From positions 529,030 to 593,029 of the forward strand of contig NZ_KZ319340.1 in NCBI RefSeq assembly GCF_002744735.1: a stretch of 64,000 nucleotides of DNA, in the 5' to 3' direction. This stretch comes from Marinobacter guineae (GTDB lineage Bacteria; Pseudomonadota; Gammaproteobacteria; Pseudomonadales; Oleiphilaceae). A program made the position numbers and the translations under genes. The notes beneath the pieces were generated by a model, which saw only the letters and a program-made list of their open reading frames with translations, was not told the origin of the DNA and did no database searches. Positions 54,482 through 63,248 of the stretch are shown here, piece by piece. How positions within the stretch are numbered: the stretch's first letter is position 1; each line of letters begins with the position of its first letter.

Positions 54482-55339
54482 TCAATCAGCTGGCTGTCGC
54501 AAGGCCGGGAAATTGTCCGGCATGTTAAGAGTCCAGTCGTAGTCGATAAATTCCAGGGACGATGTAGCAGCCACTTGATCGGCCACGTCAGGATCGGCCC
54601 ACTCCTCAATAAATGCCTTCAAAGAACCCGACGCTTCAACGAAATCCTCCTCATACCATTTGAACAGCTCGGTCACGTAGAGGGTTTCACCTTTCACCTG
54701 AAGATGCCGTGAGGTATTGAACGCTCGCCGGGCATTCTCAGCCAGCAGACGCTCCAGATTGTCAGCGGTGTAAAGGGTGTCACGCAGCGGCGGGCATCCG
54801 ACAGATGCACAGTTCACGGCAAAATGAACGCGGGCGTCTTTCCAGCCTTTACTGGCGTATTCCTTCCCCAACAGGATTTCCTTCTCCATATCGTTGAGGC
54901 TGTACTCGCGCCCGCCGATAACAAAGCTCCTCCGTTCAAACACGCTGTCGATAAAGGGATTCACCCGGCCGCCATAGTCCCACACGGAGGACACAAGCTC
55001 GCCGTCCGGCCGTTCGGTGAGAATCTGATCGAGCATGAAAAAATTGTAGGCGTTAATCCAGAAAGCAACAGATTCCGCCTGCCCTTCAAGCGTGTCGGGG
55101 TTTAACGCCTTCAGGGTTTCGCGCTGCCCGGTCAGTGTCTGTTTCAGACCTTCGCTGGCCAGGGCAGAGCGATAGTCGAAAGCGGAAACCAGTCCATTCC
55201 CAGGCTGCGTCTTTTCAATAAGATGTCGATCAAGAAGATGCTGGTAGTGCTGAAAAATACCTGTATTGGATTCAGAAAGCGCCCTGCCCGGGAGCAATGC
55301 CAGCACAACAATTATGGATAACAGTGGATAGCCACGCAT
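54482..55339 (-). CDS. DUF547 domain exported protein
   Basis: A 285-residue protein with a signal peptide ('LLSIIVVLALLPGRALS'). 'VAFWINAYNFFMLDQIL' and 'HFAVNCASVGCPPLRDTLYTAD' are the DUF547 core; the NCAS-xGCP Cys pair is conserved in the family, whose function is unknown. GGAGAGG precedes the ATG. An ECF-type box lies 48 bases upstream. Confidence 0.85.
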   Translation of the reverse strand: MRGYPLLSIIVVLALLPGRALSESNTGIFQHYQHLLDRHLIEKTQPGNGLVSAFDYRSALASEGLKQTLTGQRETLKALNPDTLEGQAESVAFWINAYNFFMLDQILTERPDGELVSSVWDYGGRVNPFIDSVFERRSFVIGGREYSLNDMEKEILLGKEYASKGWKDARVHFAVNCASVGCPPLRDTLYTADNLERLLAENARRAFNTSRHLQVKGETLYVTELFKWYEEDFVEASGSLKAFIEEWADPDVADQVAATSSLEFIDYDWTLNMPDNFPALRQPAD

Positions 55340-55386
55340 GGTTCCTCTCCAGTCAGTCTGATAAGGATTTGGTAATCGGTTCTTCA

Positions 55387-55413
55387 GACCAACTCAGACC
55401 GGTTCTGTTACAC
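55387..55413 (-). promoter_or_regulatory. ECF-type promoter box, DUF547 gene
   Basis: Minus strand: TGTAAC (55413-55408), 17 bases, GTCT (55390-55387). Confidence 0.65.
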
Positions 55414-55492
55414 ACTGAGGCAACATCAACAACTTGACGCAAAAAGGGCAAGGCAGGGGAACTGCGAACCGGAGAACATCGATCAGCAATCC

Positions 55493-55519
55493 TGTAACGC
55501 TTCCAGGTATCAGGTGTCT
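55493..55519 (+). promoter_or_regulatory. ECF-type promoter box, second small exported peptide
   Basis: TGTAAC (55493-55498), 17 bases, GTCT (55516-55519), 81 bases before the ATG. Shares the longer string CTGTAACGC and GGTGTCTAT with the site at 54165. Confidence 0.65.
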
Positions 55520-55599
55520 ATGTAGCGAGCACCATCCTTTGATACCTGGCCCAAGGGCAAGATCATTGGATGGAAATCAGCAATACGGAGGATACAACC

Positions 55600-55752
55600 A
55601 TGAAAATTTTAGCCTTATTAGGTGCCCTGTTCGCTTTCGCCATTGGCGCAACCGCACACGCCGAGGGCGTAAGTGCCGAAGACATCGAATGTGGGAACAA
55701 TCCACCCTGCGCCCACAGTCTGGATGACGGCAACACAAGGTCAACTGGCTAA
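55600..55752 (+). CDS. Small exported peptide (50 residues, two Cys)
   Basis: Signal peptide 'MKILALLGALFAFAIGATAHA' followed by a 29-residue mature part 'EGVSAEDIECGNNPPCAHSL...' with two Cys six residues apart, possibly a disulfide loop. GGAGG lies upstream of the ATG at 55600. Its last 12 bases overlap the convergent phosphoesterase gene. No family recognised. Confidence 0.65.
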   Translation: MKILALLGALFAFAIGATAHAEGVSAEDIECGNNPPCAHSLDDGNTRSTG

Positions 55753-56592
55753 TCGGTTGACCTGCTCCACAAATCCGGCCGGGACAATATCCAGTACCGG
55801 CCGGGCATCCCCGCAAACATCCGGATGCGGAGCATCCGGTTCTTTTGCCAGCACTATCGGAGATTCCGACCAGTGCAGCAACTCCAGCCTTCCGTTCTCC
55901 TGCTCCACCAGTGCCGTGCAGTGCTCCACCCAGTCGCCGTCATTGCAATACAGACCTTCTTCGCTGCGCAAAAATCCGGCTGAGTGGATGTGGCCGCAGA
56001 TAAAGCCGTCATAGTTACCCTTTTCCGCAACAGTCAGGGCTGCCAGCTCAAACCGGCGGATAAATGTGCGTGCCTTGCCAATACGGCTTTTGACCCAGGC
56101 CGCCAGGGACCAGTAGGGCTTGCCCTTGAGCCGGCGCCAGGCGTTGAACCAGCGGTTCAGGCGAAGCAGGACACCGTGGGCACGATCACCCACCAGCAGC
56201 ATCAGCGGGCTGCAACGCACCACCTGATCAAACTGGTCGCCGTGGCAGACCATGAAACAGCGGCCATCTGCGGTGGTGTGCACAACTTTGTAGCGGAGCT
56301 CAATACCGGCAATCGTCTGGCCACAGAACCGTCGCAGGAAGTCATCATGATTACCCGGTACGTAGACCACCCGGGTTCCGCTGGCAGCCAGCTCGATAAG
56401 CTTGTGGATGACCGCCTGATGGGAATCGGGAAAGTGTACCCGTCGCTGCATAGCGATCAGGTCAATGATGTCGCCCACCAGATAGAGGGTTTCACAGCGC
56501 ACGTGGCTCAGGAAGTCCAGCAGGTACTCGGCCTGGCAGTCTGCCGTGCCCAGGTGTACGTCGGAAATGAAAACGCTCCGGTAGCTCCGCAT
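55741..56592 (-). CDS. LpxH-like metallophosphoesterase
   Basis: A 283-residue protein with all five motifs of the UDP-2,3-diacylglucosamine diphosphatase type: 'ISDVHLG', 'VGDIIDL', 'PGNHDDF', 'VCHGDQFD' and 'ICGHIHSAG'. It is longer than classical LpxH and more like the LpxH-related phosphoesterases of marine gammaproteobacteria; the substrate could be UDP-diacylglucosamine or another pyrophosphate. Confidence 0.82.
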   Translation of the reverse strand: MRSYRSVFISDVHLGTADCQAEYLLDFLSHVRCETLYLVGDIIDLIAMQRRVHFPDSHQAVIHKLIELAASGTRVVYVPGNHDDFLRRFCGQTIAGIELRYKVVHTTADGRCFMVCHGDQFDQVVRCSPLMLLVGDRAHGVLLRLNRWFNAWRRLKGKPYWSLAAWVKSRIGKARTFIRRFELAALTVAEKGNYDGFICGHIHSAGFLRSEEGLYCNDGDWVEHCTALVEQENGRLELLHWSESPIVLAKEPDAPHPDVCGDARPVLDIVPAGFVEQVNRLAS

Positions 56593-56720
56593 GTCGTCTC
56601 CCGTCTTTCAACCAGTCCGGATGCTGACACCTTGGCAAGGTGCGGTGACGGGGAAATGACAATGAGGAGACAGTTCTGTGACTTTCAGGACGGAGTCACG
56701 GGAGCATAAGTCGGGGCAAT

Positions 56721-56742
56721 CCGGTAACCCGTGGGTTACCGG
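56721..56742. terminator. Hairpin after the PEBP-like gene
   Basis: CCGGTAACCC (56721-56730) and GGGTTACCGG (56733-56742) form a perfect 10-bp stem with a very short loop in the gap 56593-56770, 28 bases past the PEBP-like gene's stop. No T-run. Confidence 0.45.
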
Positions 56743-56770
56743 AACACCTCTGACCGATGTCTACGATCCG

Positions 56771-57394
56771 TTAGCGCAGGCCCGGATTGAGAGTGTACGT
56801 GCCAGTTACCCGGGCGCTGGCCAGTACGTGGCCTGCCATTGCCTCCCGAACATCGTTGCCATCGAACTCGCCTTCCAGGTCCAGGCTGTCCACATCCAGC
56901 GCATGCACTTCAAAATGGTAGTGGTGCATGATTTCATCGTTCCAGGGCGGACAGGGGCCATCGTACCCGGCATAGGTGCCTGCCATGTCCGGGTTGCCGG
57001 CCAGGAACTGGGTGTAATTGTTCACGCCGCGGATGCCGATGGGACCCGGGCCGGTTTCCTTGCCCTTGGGAATGACACCATCACTGTCCTCGCCTTCCGG
57101 AATCCGGGTAACACTGGCCGGGATATCCACCAGCAACCAGTGGAAAAAGTCGACCCGTGGAATGTCCCTGGAGACGGTTTTACCTTCCTGGTTGACGTCG
57201 TCAGCCACGCTGGGCACATCCGGATCAAACACCATTACGACAAAACTCTTTGTACCTTCGGGCGCATCTTCCCAGACAATCTCGGGGTTGCGATTGGGCC
57301 CGAAGCTCATATGATCCTCTTCGCTGTAGACCCCGAACGCGAATTTCTCCGGAATCGGCTGGCCCTCTTCAATGCCTTGAACCTTCAGTTTCAC
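56771..57394 (-). CDS. YbhB/YbcL-type phosphatidylethanolamine-binding-like protein
   Basis: A 207-residue PEBP-fold protein. 'NPEIVWEDAPEGTKSFVVMVFDPDVP' and 'FFHWLLVDIPASVTRIPEG' contain the ligand-pocket DPD and HW motifs; 'GYDGPCPPWNDEIMHHYHFEVHALD' completes the pocket. Bacterial members have no certain ligand. GTG start with AGGAGG 7 bases upstream. Confidence 0.87.
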   Translation of the reverse strand: MKLKVQGIEEGQPIPEKFAFGVYSEEDHMSFGPNRNPEIVWEDAPEGTKSFVVMVFDPDVPSVADDVNQEGKTVSRDIPRVDFFHWLLVDIPASVTRIPEGEDSDGVIPKGKETGPGPIGIRGVNNYTQFLAGNPDMAGTYAGYDGPCPPWNDEIMHHYHFEVHALDVDSLDLEGEFDGNDVREAMAGHVLASARVTGTYTLNPGLR

Positions 57395-57508
57395 GGTGTC
57401 GCCTCCTGTTGATCATTGGCCTTTGGCTCTCTGACTGTGTCTGGAATGAGCCCATTCTGTGATAATAGGTTGTAACACAAAACCAACTGACGTGACCATG
57501 GAGTCCAG

Positions 57509-57841
57509 ATGAGCCAGCAGAAACCCGGCCAGCCGCAACAACCCGCCAACCAGAAGGACGAGGACGCCGTTGCCTTTGCCCAGGGTATTTTCGACCTCGC
57601 CCGCAATGGCGGTGCCGGTCCACTCAGCGTGATGCTGGATGCAGGCGTACCGGTAAACATGCGCACCAGCGAGGGCGAAAGCCTGCTGATGCTGGCCAGC
57701 CGGAACGGGCATACGGAGACGGTCCGTCTTTTACTGGAAAAAGGAGCCGATCCCGAGGCCCGGAATAACGAGGGCGACACTGCGTTCACACTGGCGAAAA
57801 CGGACAGCGTCCGGAGCCTGATCAGCGACTCGAACCCGTAA
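57509..57841 (+). CDS. Ankyrin-repeat protein
   Basis: A 110-residue protein with a charged N-terminal stretch and two to three ankyrin repeats ('GVPVNMRTSEGESLLMLASRNGHTETVRLLLEKGADPEARNNEGDTAF', in part). A protein-interaction module. It precedes the spermidine-synthase-like gene by 6 bp, so they form an operon. A TGTAAC at 57471 lacks the GTC partner. Confidence 0.85.
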   Translation: MSQQKPGQPQQPANQKDEDAVAFAQGIFDLARNGGAGPLSVMLDAGVPVNMRTSEGESLLMLASRNGHTETVRLLLEKGADPEARNNEGDTAFTLAKTDSVRSLISDSNP

Positions 57842-57847
57842 CCCGCC

Positions 57848-58591
57848 ATGTTCAACAAGGGCGACATCATTTACCACACCCGGGATGCCCTTGGCAGCAT
57901 TCTGGTGATCGATTACCGCAAACACCGGGTACTGACATTCAACTCGGTGTTTGAACAGAGCAAGATCGACCGGCGCTACCCGCATCTCCCGGTGCACGAA
58001 TACAACAGGGCGATGCTGTTACCAGCGGCTTTTGCCAACCCCCGCCATATCACCATCCTCGGCCTCGGCGGGGGCGTTATGGCCAGCGCTTTCCACCACC
58101 TTTACCCGGAATGCCGGATCCACGCAGTGGAACTCCGGCAGGCGGTGCTGGATACCGCCCGGGAATTCTTTGGCCTGCCGGACAGTGAACGCCTCACAGT
58201 CACCATCGCCGATGCCCGGAATGCGCTCGAAAAGATGCCGGAGGCCAGCACCAACATGATTCTGGCCGATCTCTATAACGCTGATCGCATGAGCCCGGCC
58301 CAGGCTCAGCGCAACTTTGTGGATGAATGTGCCCGAGTGCTTGGCAGCGATGGCTGGCTGGTGCTGAACTACCATCGAACGCCGGATGTGGAAGGGCCGT
58401 ATTTCAGGCAACTGAAGAAACACTTTGCGGTGCTGCTGATGTTCAAAAGCAAGAGCAACAACACGGTCATTTACGCCAGTAAACAGCACTTCCAGTCAGT
58501 CCATTCAAAAGACCCGATTCTGGTGGAGCTGGAAACCCGGCTACCCATCGACTGGCGCCAGCTTATGACCAAGGTCAGCCGCCTCGAATGA
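57848..58591 (+). CDS. Spermidine-synthase-fold methyltransferase-like protein
   Basis: A 247-residue Rossmann protein resembling SpeE: 'EYNRAMLLPAAFANPRHITILGLGGGVMASAFHHLYPECRIHAVEL' (in part) and 'ILADLYNADRMSPAQAQ' are the SAM/dcSAM-binding regions. The N-terminal domain of SpeE is short and the catalytic Asp pair is not clearly conserved, so spermidine synthesis is doubtful. Confidence 0.75.
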   Translation: MFNKGDIIYHTRDALGSILVIDYRKHRVLTFNSVFEQSKIDRRYPHLPVHEYNRAMLLPAAFANPRHITILGLGGGVMASAFHHLYPECRIHAVELRQAVLDTAREFFGLPDSERLTVTIADARNALEKMPEASTNMILADLYNADRMSPAQAQRNFVDECARVLGSDGWLVLNYHRTPDVEGPYFRQLKKHFAVLLMFKSKSNNTVIYASKQHFQSVHSKDPILVELETRLPIDWRQLMTKVSRLE

Positions 58592-58692
58592 GCAGTAATC
58601 CACGGGGGATTTGATCTGGATCCTTGAGGATTGGTGAGGATGCACCATAGTTAGTGGTAGGAAATTCACAGAAACTGTCAGGGATTACTACC

Positions 58693-58869
58693 ATGAGCGA
58701 GGAAGACTACAAAAAGCTCCACCCGATGCTGAGCGAGGTCACCAAAACCTACGTTGATCTGTACACCAATCGGCCAAATGAGAAGAACCGGGAGAAGCTG
58801 ATCAAGCTTGAGGCCCTGTTGCACGAAAAACTGGAGGCCATTCAGAAGGCAAAAGCCGACAAGGAATAG
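58693..58869 (+). CDS. Small helical cytoplasmic protein (58 residues)
   Basis: A short, highly charged protein, 'MSEEDYKKLHPMLSEVTKTY...', likely one long helix pair. AGGGA is 8 bases before the ATG at 58693. No family recognised; sequence has good coding character and no competing gene. Confidence 0.6.
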   Translation: MSEEDYKKLHPMLSEVTKTYVDLYTNRPNEKNREKLIKLEALLHEKLEAIQKAKADKE

Positions 58870-58897
58870 CAACCCGGACGCGCCGGGTTGCCGGTGT

Positions 58898-59461
58898 TCA
58901 CAGCCACTTCTCTCCGGGGCTCTGGTAGGCCTGAAAAGCTTGGTGCAGCTCTTCAGGCTGGTCCGCACGGATCAGCATGTCTATATATTCCTGCTTGAGG
59001 AATCCGGCCCGCTCCATGGTTTCAGCCATGGCCAGAAGAGGGTCGAAAAAGCCGTTCACATTGTAAATTGCGCAGGGCTTCCGGTGCAGGCCCAACTGAC
59101 CCCAGGTCCAGGCTTCAAACAGTTCTTCCAGCGTGCCAATGCCACCCGGCAACGCGACAAAACCGTCTGCCAGATCCGCCATCAGGGCCTTGCGCTCGTG
59201 CATGTTCCTCACCACGTGCAACTCGGTCAGGCCGGAGTGGGCCAGCTCCCGGTCCCGCAGATGCTCGGGAATCACCCCGTGAACCCTGCCGCCAGCGGCC
59301 AATACCGCATCGGCCACTATGCCCATCAGGCCGACATGGCCACCGCCGAACACGAGCTCAATGCCATTGCGACCGAGATAATCACCCAGCTCCCGGGCCT
59401 TGTCCGCAAAGATCGGATCGTTGCCAGTCCGGGAGCCGCAATAGACCGCGACCTTCTTCAT
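58898..59461 (-). CDS. LOG family protein (TIGR00730 type)
   Basis: A 187-residue nucleotide phosphoribohydrolase-type enzyme. 'VYCGSRTGNDPIFADKAREL', 'VFGGGHVGLMGIVADAVLAAGG' and the catalytic 'PGGIGTLEELFEAWTWGQLG' are characteristic. Such proteins hydrolyse nucleoside monophosphates to base and ribose phosphate. Its ATG overlaps the yghU stop by 4 bases. Confidence 0.92.
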   Translation of the reverse strand: MKKVAVYCGSRTGNDPIFADKARELGDYLGRNGIELVFGGGHVGLMGIVADAVLAAGGRVHGVIPEHLRDRELAHSGLTELHVVRNMHERKALMADLADGFVALPGGIGTLEELFEAWTWGQLGLHRKPCAIYNVNGFFDPLLAMAETMERAGFLKQEYIDMLIRADQPEELHQAFQAYQSPGEKWL

Positions 59462-60330
59462 TCACCGTCTCCGATCTTGTCCTGGGTCCGGGTCTCGAAA
59501 TCGCTGGCATCGTGGCGCTCGTGCAGCTGGCTGCTCTGCTCACCCCAGGCCCGGTTTACCATCCGGCCACGCCTGACCGCCGGGCGCTGAGCGAGCTCAT
59601 CGGCCCAGCGAATGACGTTGGTGTAGGTGTGCGCTTCCAGGAATTCAGCCGCGTCGTACACCTTGTTTTTCACCAGGGCGCCGTACCAGGGCCAGATGGC
59701 CATATCGGCAATGGTGTATTCATCGCCGGCGATGTAGCGGTTGTTTGCCAGCTGGCGGTCCAGCACATCCAGCTGACGTTTAACCTCCATGGTGTAGCGG
59801 TTGATCGGGTACTCGTAGTGCTCCGGCGCGTAGGCGTAGAAATGACCGAAGCCGCCGCCAAGCATGGGAGCGCTGCCCATCTGCCAGAACAACCAGTTCA
59901 GGGTTTCCGTGCGTCCGGCGATATCCTTGGGCAGGAACGCCCCGAATTTTTCCGCCAGGTAGAGCAGGATGGACCCGGATTCGAACAGACGAATGGACGG
60001 GGTGACACTGTGGTCCATCATGGCGGGAATCTTGGAGTTGGGGTTCACCTCCACAAAACCGCTGCCAAACTGGTCGCCCTCGGTAATCTTGATAAGCCAG
60101 GCGTCGTACTCGGCTTCTTTAATGCCAAGCTCCAGCAGCTCCTCGAGCATCACCGTCACTTTTACACCATTAGGCGTCGCCAGTGAGTAAAGCTGCAGAG
60201 GATGCTTGCCGACCGGCAGCTCTTTGTCATGGGTCGGGCCGGCGATCGGGCGATTGATACTGGCAAACCGACCTCCGCTCTCGGAGTCCCATTTCCAGAC
60301 TTGGGGCGGTGTGTAAGTAGCGTCGGTCAT
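59458..60330 (-). CDS. yghU: Glutathione S-transferase-like disulfide-bond oxidoreductase
   Basis: A 290-residue GST-fold enzyme. 'INRPIAGPTHDKELPVGKHPLQLYSLATPNGVKV' at the N-terminus and 'GDQFGSGFVEVNPNSKIPAM' match YghU, which reduces disulfide bonds using glutathione. GGAG lies 7 bases upstream of the ATG at 60330; an extension to 60453 is unlikely. Operon with the LOG gene. Confidence 0.9.
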   Translation of the reverse strand: MTDATYTPPQVWKWDSESGGRFASINRPIAGPTHDKELPVGKHPLQLYSLATPNGVKVTVMLEELLELGIKEAEYDAWLIKITEGDQFGSGFVEVNPNSKIPAMMDHSVTPSIRLFESGSILLYLAEKFGAFLPKDIAGRTETLNWLFWQMGSAPMLGGGFGHFYAYAPEHYEYPINRYTMEVKRQLDVLDRQLANNRYIAGDEYTIADMAIWPWYGALVKNKVYDAAEFLEAHTYTNVIRWADELAQRPAVRRGRMVNRAWGEQSSQLHERHDASDFETRTQDKIGDGE

Positions 60331-60439
60331 GGCATTTCTCCTCACAAAGTAGCAGTCAGGTGGCTCCGAGGTCGCATTGAGCCCGGGGCCGAAAACTCTA
60401 GCATGGAAGATCAAACAAAAAGAACCACAGGAGTACCCC

Positions 60440-62548
60440 ATGGCAGGGCGCATTGTGCTCCTTCTTGCCTGTCTGTTTGTGTTGCCCCCGGTTCAGGCCG
60501 AGCTGTCAGGCAGCAAGCGGGCGCTGATCCAGGAGCTGTTCCCCTCGGCAACGGTCATTGAGGACAAGTCGCCGGATTTCCCCGTGTATCCGGTGTATCA
60601 ACTCCAGGAGTTGCTCGGCTATGCCTACGAAACGGTGGACCACAGCCGCCTCCAGGGCTTTGCCGGCAAACCTATCAGTATGCTCATCGGCCTGGACACC
60701 AAAGGCCGCTTCACTGGGGTGAAGGTATTGAATCATCATGAGCCTGTCTTTTTACATGGCCTTGGCGAAGGACCCCTGTTCGAATTCGTAGACCAGTACG
60801 AAGGCCATTCGCTTCGAGAGCAGATTATTGTCAACACCTCCAACAGCAGCCGATCCGGGCGAACCAGCACTGGCAGCGTGGTGCACTTTGACGGAGTGAG
60901 CAAGGCCACGGTTTCGGTGCTGATCATCAACGACACCGTGCTGTCGTCCGCCTTGAAAGTCGCCCGTAAAAAACTCGAGGGCTTTGCCCAGAGCGCCCCC
61001 ACGCAGGCAAAGCCCGATTTCTACGAGCCGCTGTCCTGGCAGCAGTTGATCGACCGGGGCTTCATCGGCCACTGGCAGATCGCCGCCGAATCCATTGAGG
61101 CTGAACTGGGCCGGCCACTGTCCGACTACCCCATGGACATCGAGCCGCCGGAGGGCGAACCCTTCTCCGAATTGTTCTTCGGCTATATCAACTCACCCAT
61201 GGTGGGGCGCAACCTGCTCGGAGACGAGGGCTACCGGCGCCTGATGCAACGACTCGATGACGGTGCGCAGGTGTTGGCTGTGATGTCCCGCGGCGCCTTT
61301 CCCCATGTTTCCCGCGAGTTCGTGCCAGGCAGTTCTCCGGATCGCGTGGGGCTTACCCAGAACAACCTGGCCGTGGAAATGCGCGATCTGAACCTGCTTG
61401 ATCAGAATCTCGACTTCCGCGCCGCCGGCATGCCCTCGTTCGATGCCGGCAACCTGTTTCGGGTGGGCGGCAACGCGGGCTTTAACCCGGGGGCAGAGGC
61501 CAACCTGAAGCTCAACGTCGAACTGGCCCGCAATCATCTGATGGTTGACCGCACATCCCTGGATATCCCGGTTCAATTCAACGACGAACTGTTCGAAGCT
61601 GTCGAGGTGGCCCCCAATCCGGAGGACACCCGGCAACCAGTCTGGATCGGGCTCTGGAAAGAACGCTGGTGGCAGATCTCACTGCTGGTACTCGGTCTGA
61701 CCGTTCTGACCGTGTTCTTCGCCAGACAGAAAACCCTGAGCCGCAATCCAAAGCTGGTGCATCGGTTCCGCTGGGGATTCCTGTTTTTCACCCTGTTTTT
61801 TATTGGCTTCTACGCCCAGGGCCAGCTTTCGGTCGTTAACATTTACACCCTGTTCCTGGCTATCTGGGACGGTTTCTCCCTTAATGTCTTCCTGCTGGAT
61901 CCGATCATCTTCATTCTCTGGGTCTACACCTTCGTAACCCTGTTCATCTGGGGCCGGGGCCTTTTCTGTGGCTGGCTATGCCCATTTGGCGCCCTGCAGG
62001 AAATGGCCGCCTGGCTTGGCGAGAAACTGAAATTCAGCCAGATCAATGTGCCAGAGCAATGGCACCGGCGGCTGATCCTGCTCAAATACCCCATACTGGT
62101 GGGCCTGGTTGGCACGGCGTTTTACTCCCTGACCATTGCCGAGAAACTGGCGGAAGTGGAGCCTTTCAAAACCAGTATTACCCTGTTCTTTGTTCGCCAC
62201 TGGCCCTTCGTACTTTACGCCGTTGGCCTGCTGGTGCTCGGCATGTTCATCCACAAATTCTACTGCCGCTACCTGTGCCCGCTGGGCGCCGGCCTTGCGG
62301 TGCTTGGCCGGTTTCGACTGTTCAGCTGGCTGGACCGGGTTGAGCTCTGCGGCACCCCCTGCCAGCACTGCAAAAACGAATGCGGCATCAATGCCATCCG
62401 CAAGGATGGCCGAATCGATTACGACGAGTGCATCCAGTGCCTGGAATGCGTCGTTATTCTCGAAGACGACACCCAATGCGTCGACAAACGGCTCAAGAAT
62501 AAAAAGCGGTCAAGGCGGGAAAACATACTGGCAACGGATGCGGGCTAA
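60440..62548 (+). CDS. NosR/NirI-like membrane flavo-iron-sulfur protein
   Basis: About 702 residues: signal peptide, periplasmic FMN-binding domain (about 70-170; the covalent flavin Thr is probably in 'SSRSGRTSTGSVVHFDGVS'), a large periplasmic region, then five to six helices with two polyferredoxin motifs 'CGWLCPFGALQE' and 'CRYLCPLGAGL', and a C-terminal iron-sulfur domain with 'CGTPCQHCKNECGINAI' and 'CIQCLEC'. NosR supports nitrous oxide reductase, but no nosZ is nearby. GGAG precedes the ATG. Confidence 0.85.
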   Translation: MAGRIVLLLACLFVLPPVQAELSGSKRALIQELFPSATVIEDKSPDFPVYPVYQLQELLGYAYETVDHSRLQGFAGKPISMLIGLDTKGRFTGVKVLNHHEPVFLHGLGEGPLFEFVDQYEGHSLREQIIVNTSNSSRSGRTSTGSVVHFDGVSKATVSVLIINDTVLSSALKVARKKLEGFAQSAPTQAKPDFYEPLSWQQLIDRGFIGHWQIAAESIEAELGRPLSDYPMDIEPPEGEPFSELFFGYINSPMVGRNLLGDEGYRRLMQRLDDGAQVLAVMSRGAFPHVSREFVPGSSPDRVGLTQNNLAVEMRDLNLLDQNLDFRAAGMPSFDAGNLFRVGGNAGFNPGAEANLKLNVELARNHLMVDRTSLDIPVQFNDELFEAVEVAPNPEDTRQPVWIGLWKERWWQISLLVLGLTVLTVFFARQKTLSRNPKLVHRFRWGFLFFTLFFIGFYAQGQLSVVNIYTLFLAIWDGFSLNVFLLDPIIFILWVYTFVTLFIWGRGLFCGWLCPFGALQEMAAWLGEKLKFSQINVPEQWHRRLILLKYPILVGLVGTAFYSLTIAEKLAEVEPFKTSITLFFVRHWPFVLYAVGLLVLGMFIHKFYCRYLCPLGAGLAVLGRFRLFSWLDRVELCGTPCQHCKNECGINAIRKDGRIDYDECIQCLECVVILEDDTQCVDKRLKNKKRSRRENILATDAG

Positions 62549-62577
62549 GCCGCACCCGCCCGCCAGCAAGCGCTGAA

Positions 62578-63132
62578 TTACTGCTTCTTCTGCCACTCAA
62601 ATTTCTTGAACGGCTCATCAACCGGGGTTTCGGCAATGTGGTTGATGTAGTTGCTCAGGGTTTTCTGGGACAGCACCAGAATCACTTCCAACACCTGGCG
62701 GTGGTTGTAACCTGCCTTGTAAAAAGCGTCCAGGTCCTCTTTGCTGACATTGCCATCTTTGCGCATCACGGCGAGCGTAAAGGTCCGTAGTGCCTCCAGT
62801 TTGTCGCTCGGCAACGGTGCTTCATCCCGCAACGCATTGGTGATGTCGTCCGAGACTTCCATCATCTTGGCGATGCCGGTGTGTGCCGGAACACAATAGT
62901 GGCAGGCGTTTTCAACGTTAATGGTCTGCCAGACCACGGTTTTTTCGTCATTATCAAAGCTGCTGTCCAGCACCAACTGGTGCAGCTTCTGGTACGCCTC
63001 AAGCGCTCCTGGCGCTTCTGCCATGACAGCGTGAAGGCCGGGAATCATGCCGAAGCCCTTGAGGGAATTCTCAAGAAGCGGTTTCGATTTTTCCGGGGCG
63101 GATTCAACATCATGTATTGGAAAGTCAGTCAT
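62578..63132 (-). CDS. AhpD-like / carboxymuconolactone decarboxylase family protein
   Basis: A 184-residue helical protein. 'NACHYCVPAHTGIAKM' contains the CxxC redox pair and His of AhpD-like peroxidase-related proteins. AAGGAG lies upstream of the ATG at 63132. It is divergent from a TetR regulator with operator-like repeats in between, so it is probably induced by that regulator's ligand, perhaps an electrophile or oxidant. Confidence 0.85.
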   Translation of the reverse strand: MTDFPIHDVESAPEKSKPLLENSLKGFGMIPGLHAVMAEAPGALEAYQKLHQLVLDSSFDNDEKTVVWQTINVENACHYCVPAHTGIAKMMEVSDDITNALRDEAPLPSDKLEALRTFTLAVMRKDGNVSKEDLDAFYKAGYNHRQVLEVILVLSQKTLSNYINHIAETPVDEPFKKFEWQKKQ

Positions 63133-63184
63133 CACGAACTCCTTTTTGAACGATTGCTCAATTACAGCTTCAGGCTAACTGTTA

Positions 63185-63223
63185 TTGAGCGGTCATTCAA
63201 GCTATAATTGAGCAGTCATTCAA
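63185..63223. promoter_or_regulatory. Tandem operator-like repeats with a -10 element
   Basis: TTGAGCGGTCATTCAA (63185-63200) and TTGAGCAGTCATTCAA (63208-63223) repeat at 23-base spacing; each has TTGA/TCAA dyad ends. A perfect TATAAT (63203-63208) lies between and overlaps the second copy, so a bound TetR dimer would block transcription. Confidence 0.65.
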
Positions 63224-63248
63224 ACCACGACTTTGGTGAATTGTTGTA

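Noticed and set aside
57471..57494. TGTAAC before the ankyrin gene
   Set aside because: The bases at the -10 position are GACC, not GTC, and the spacing to the ATG is too short for the pattern.
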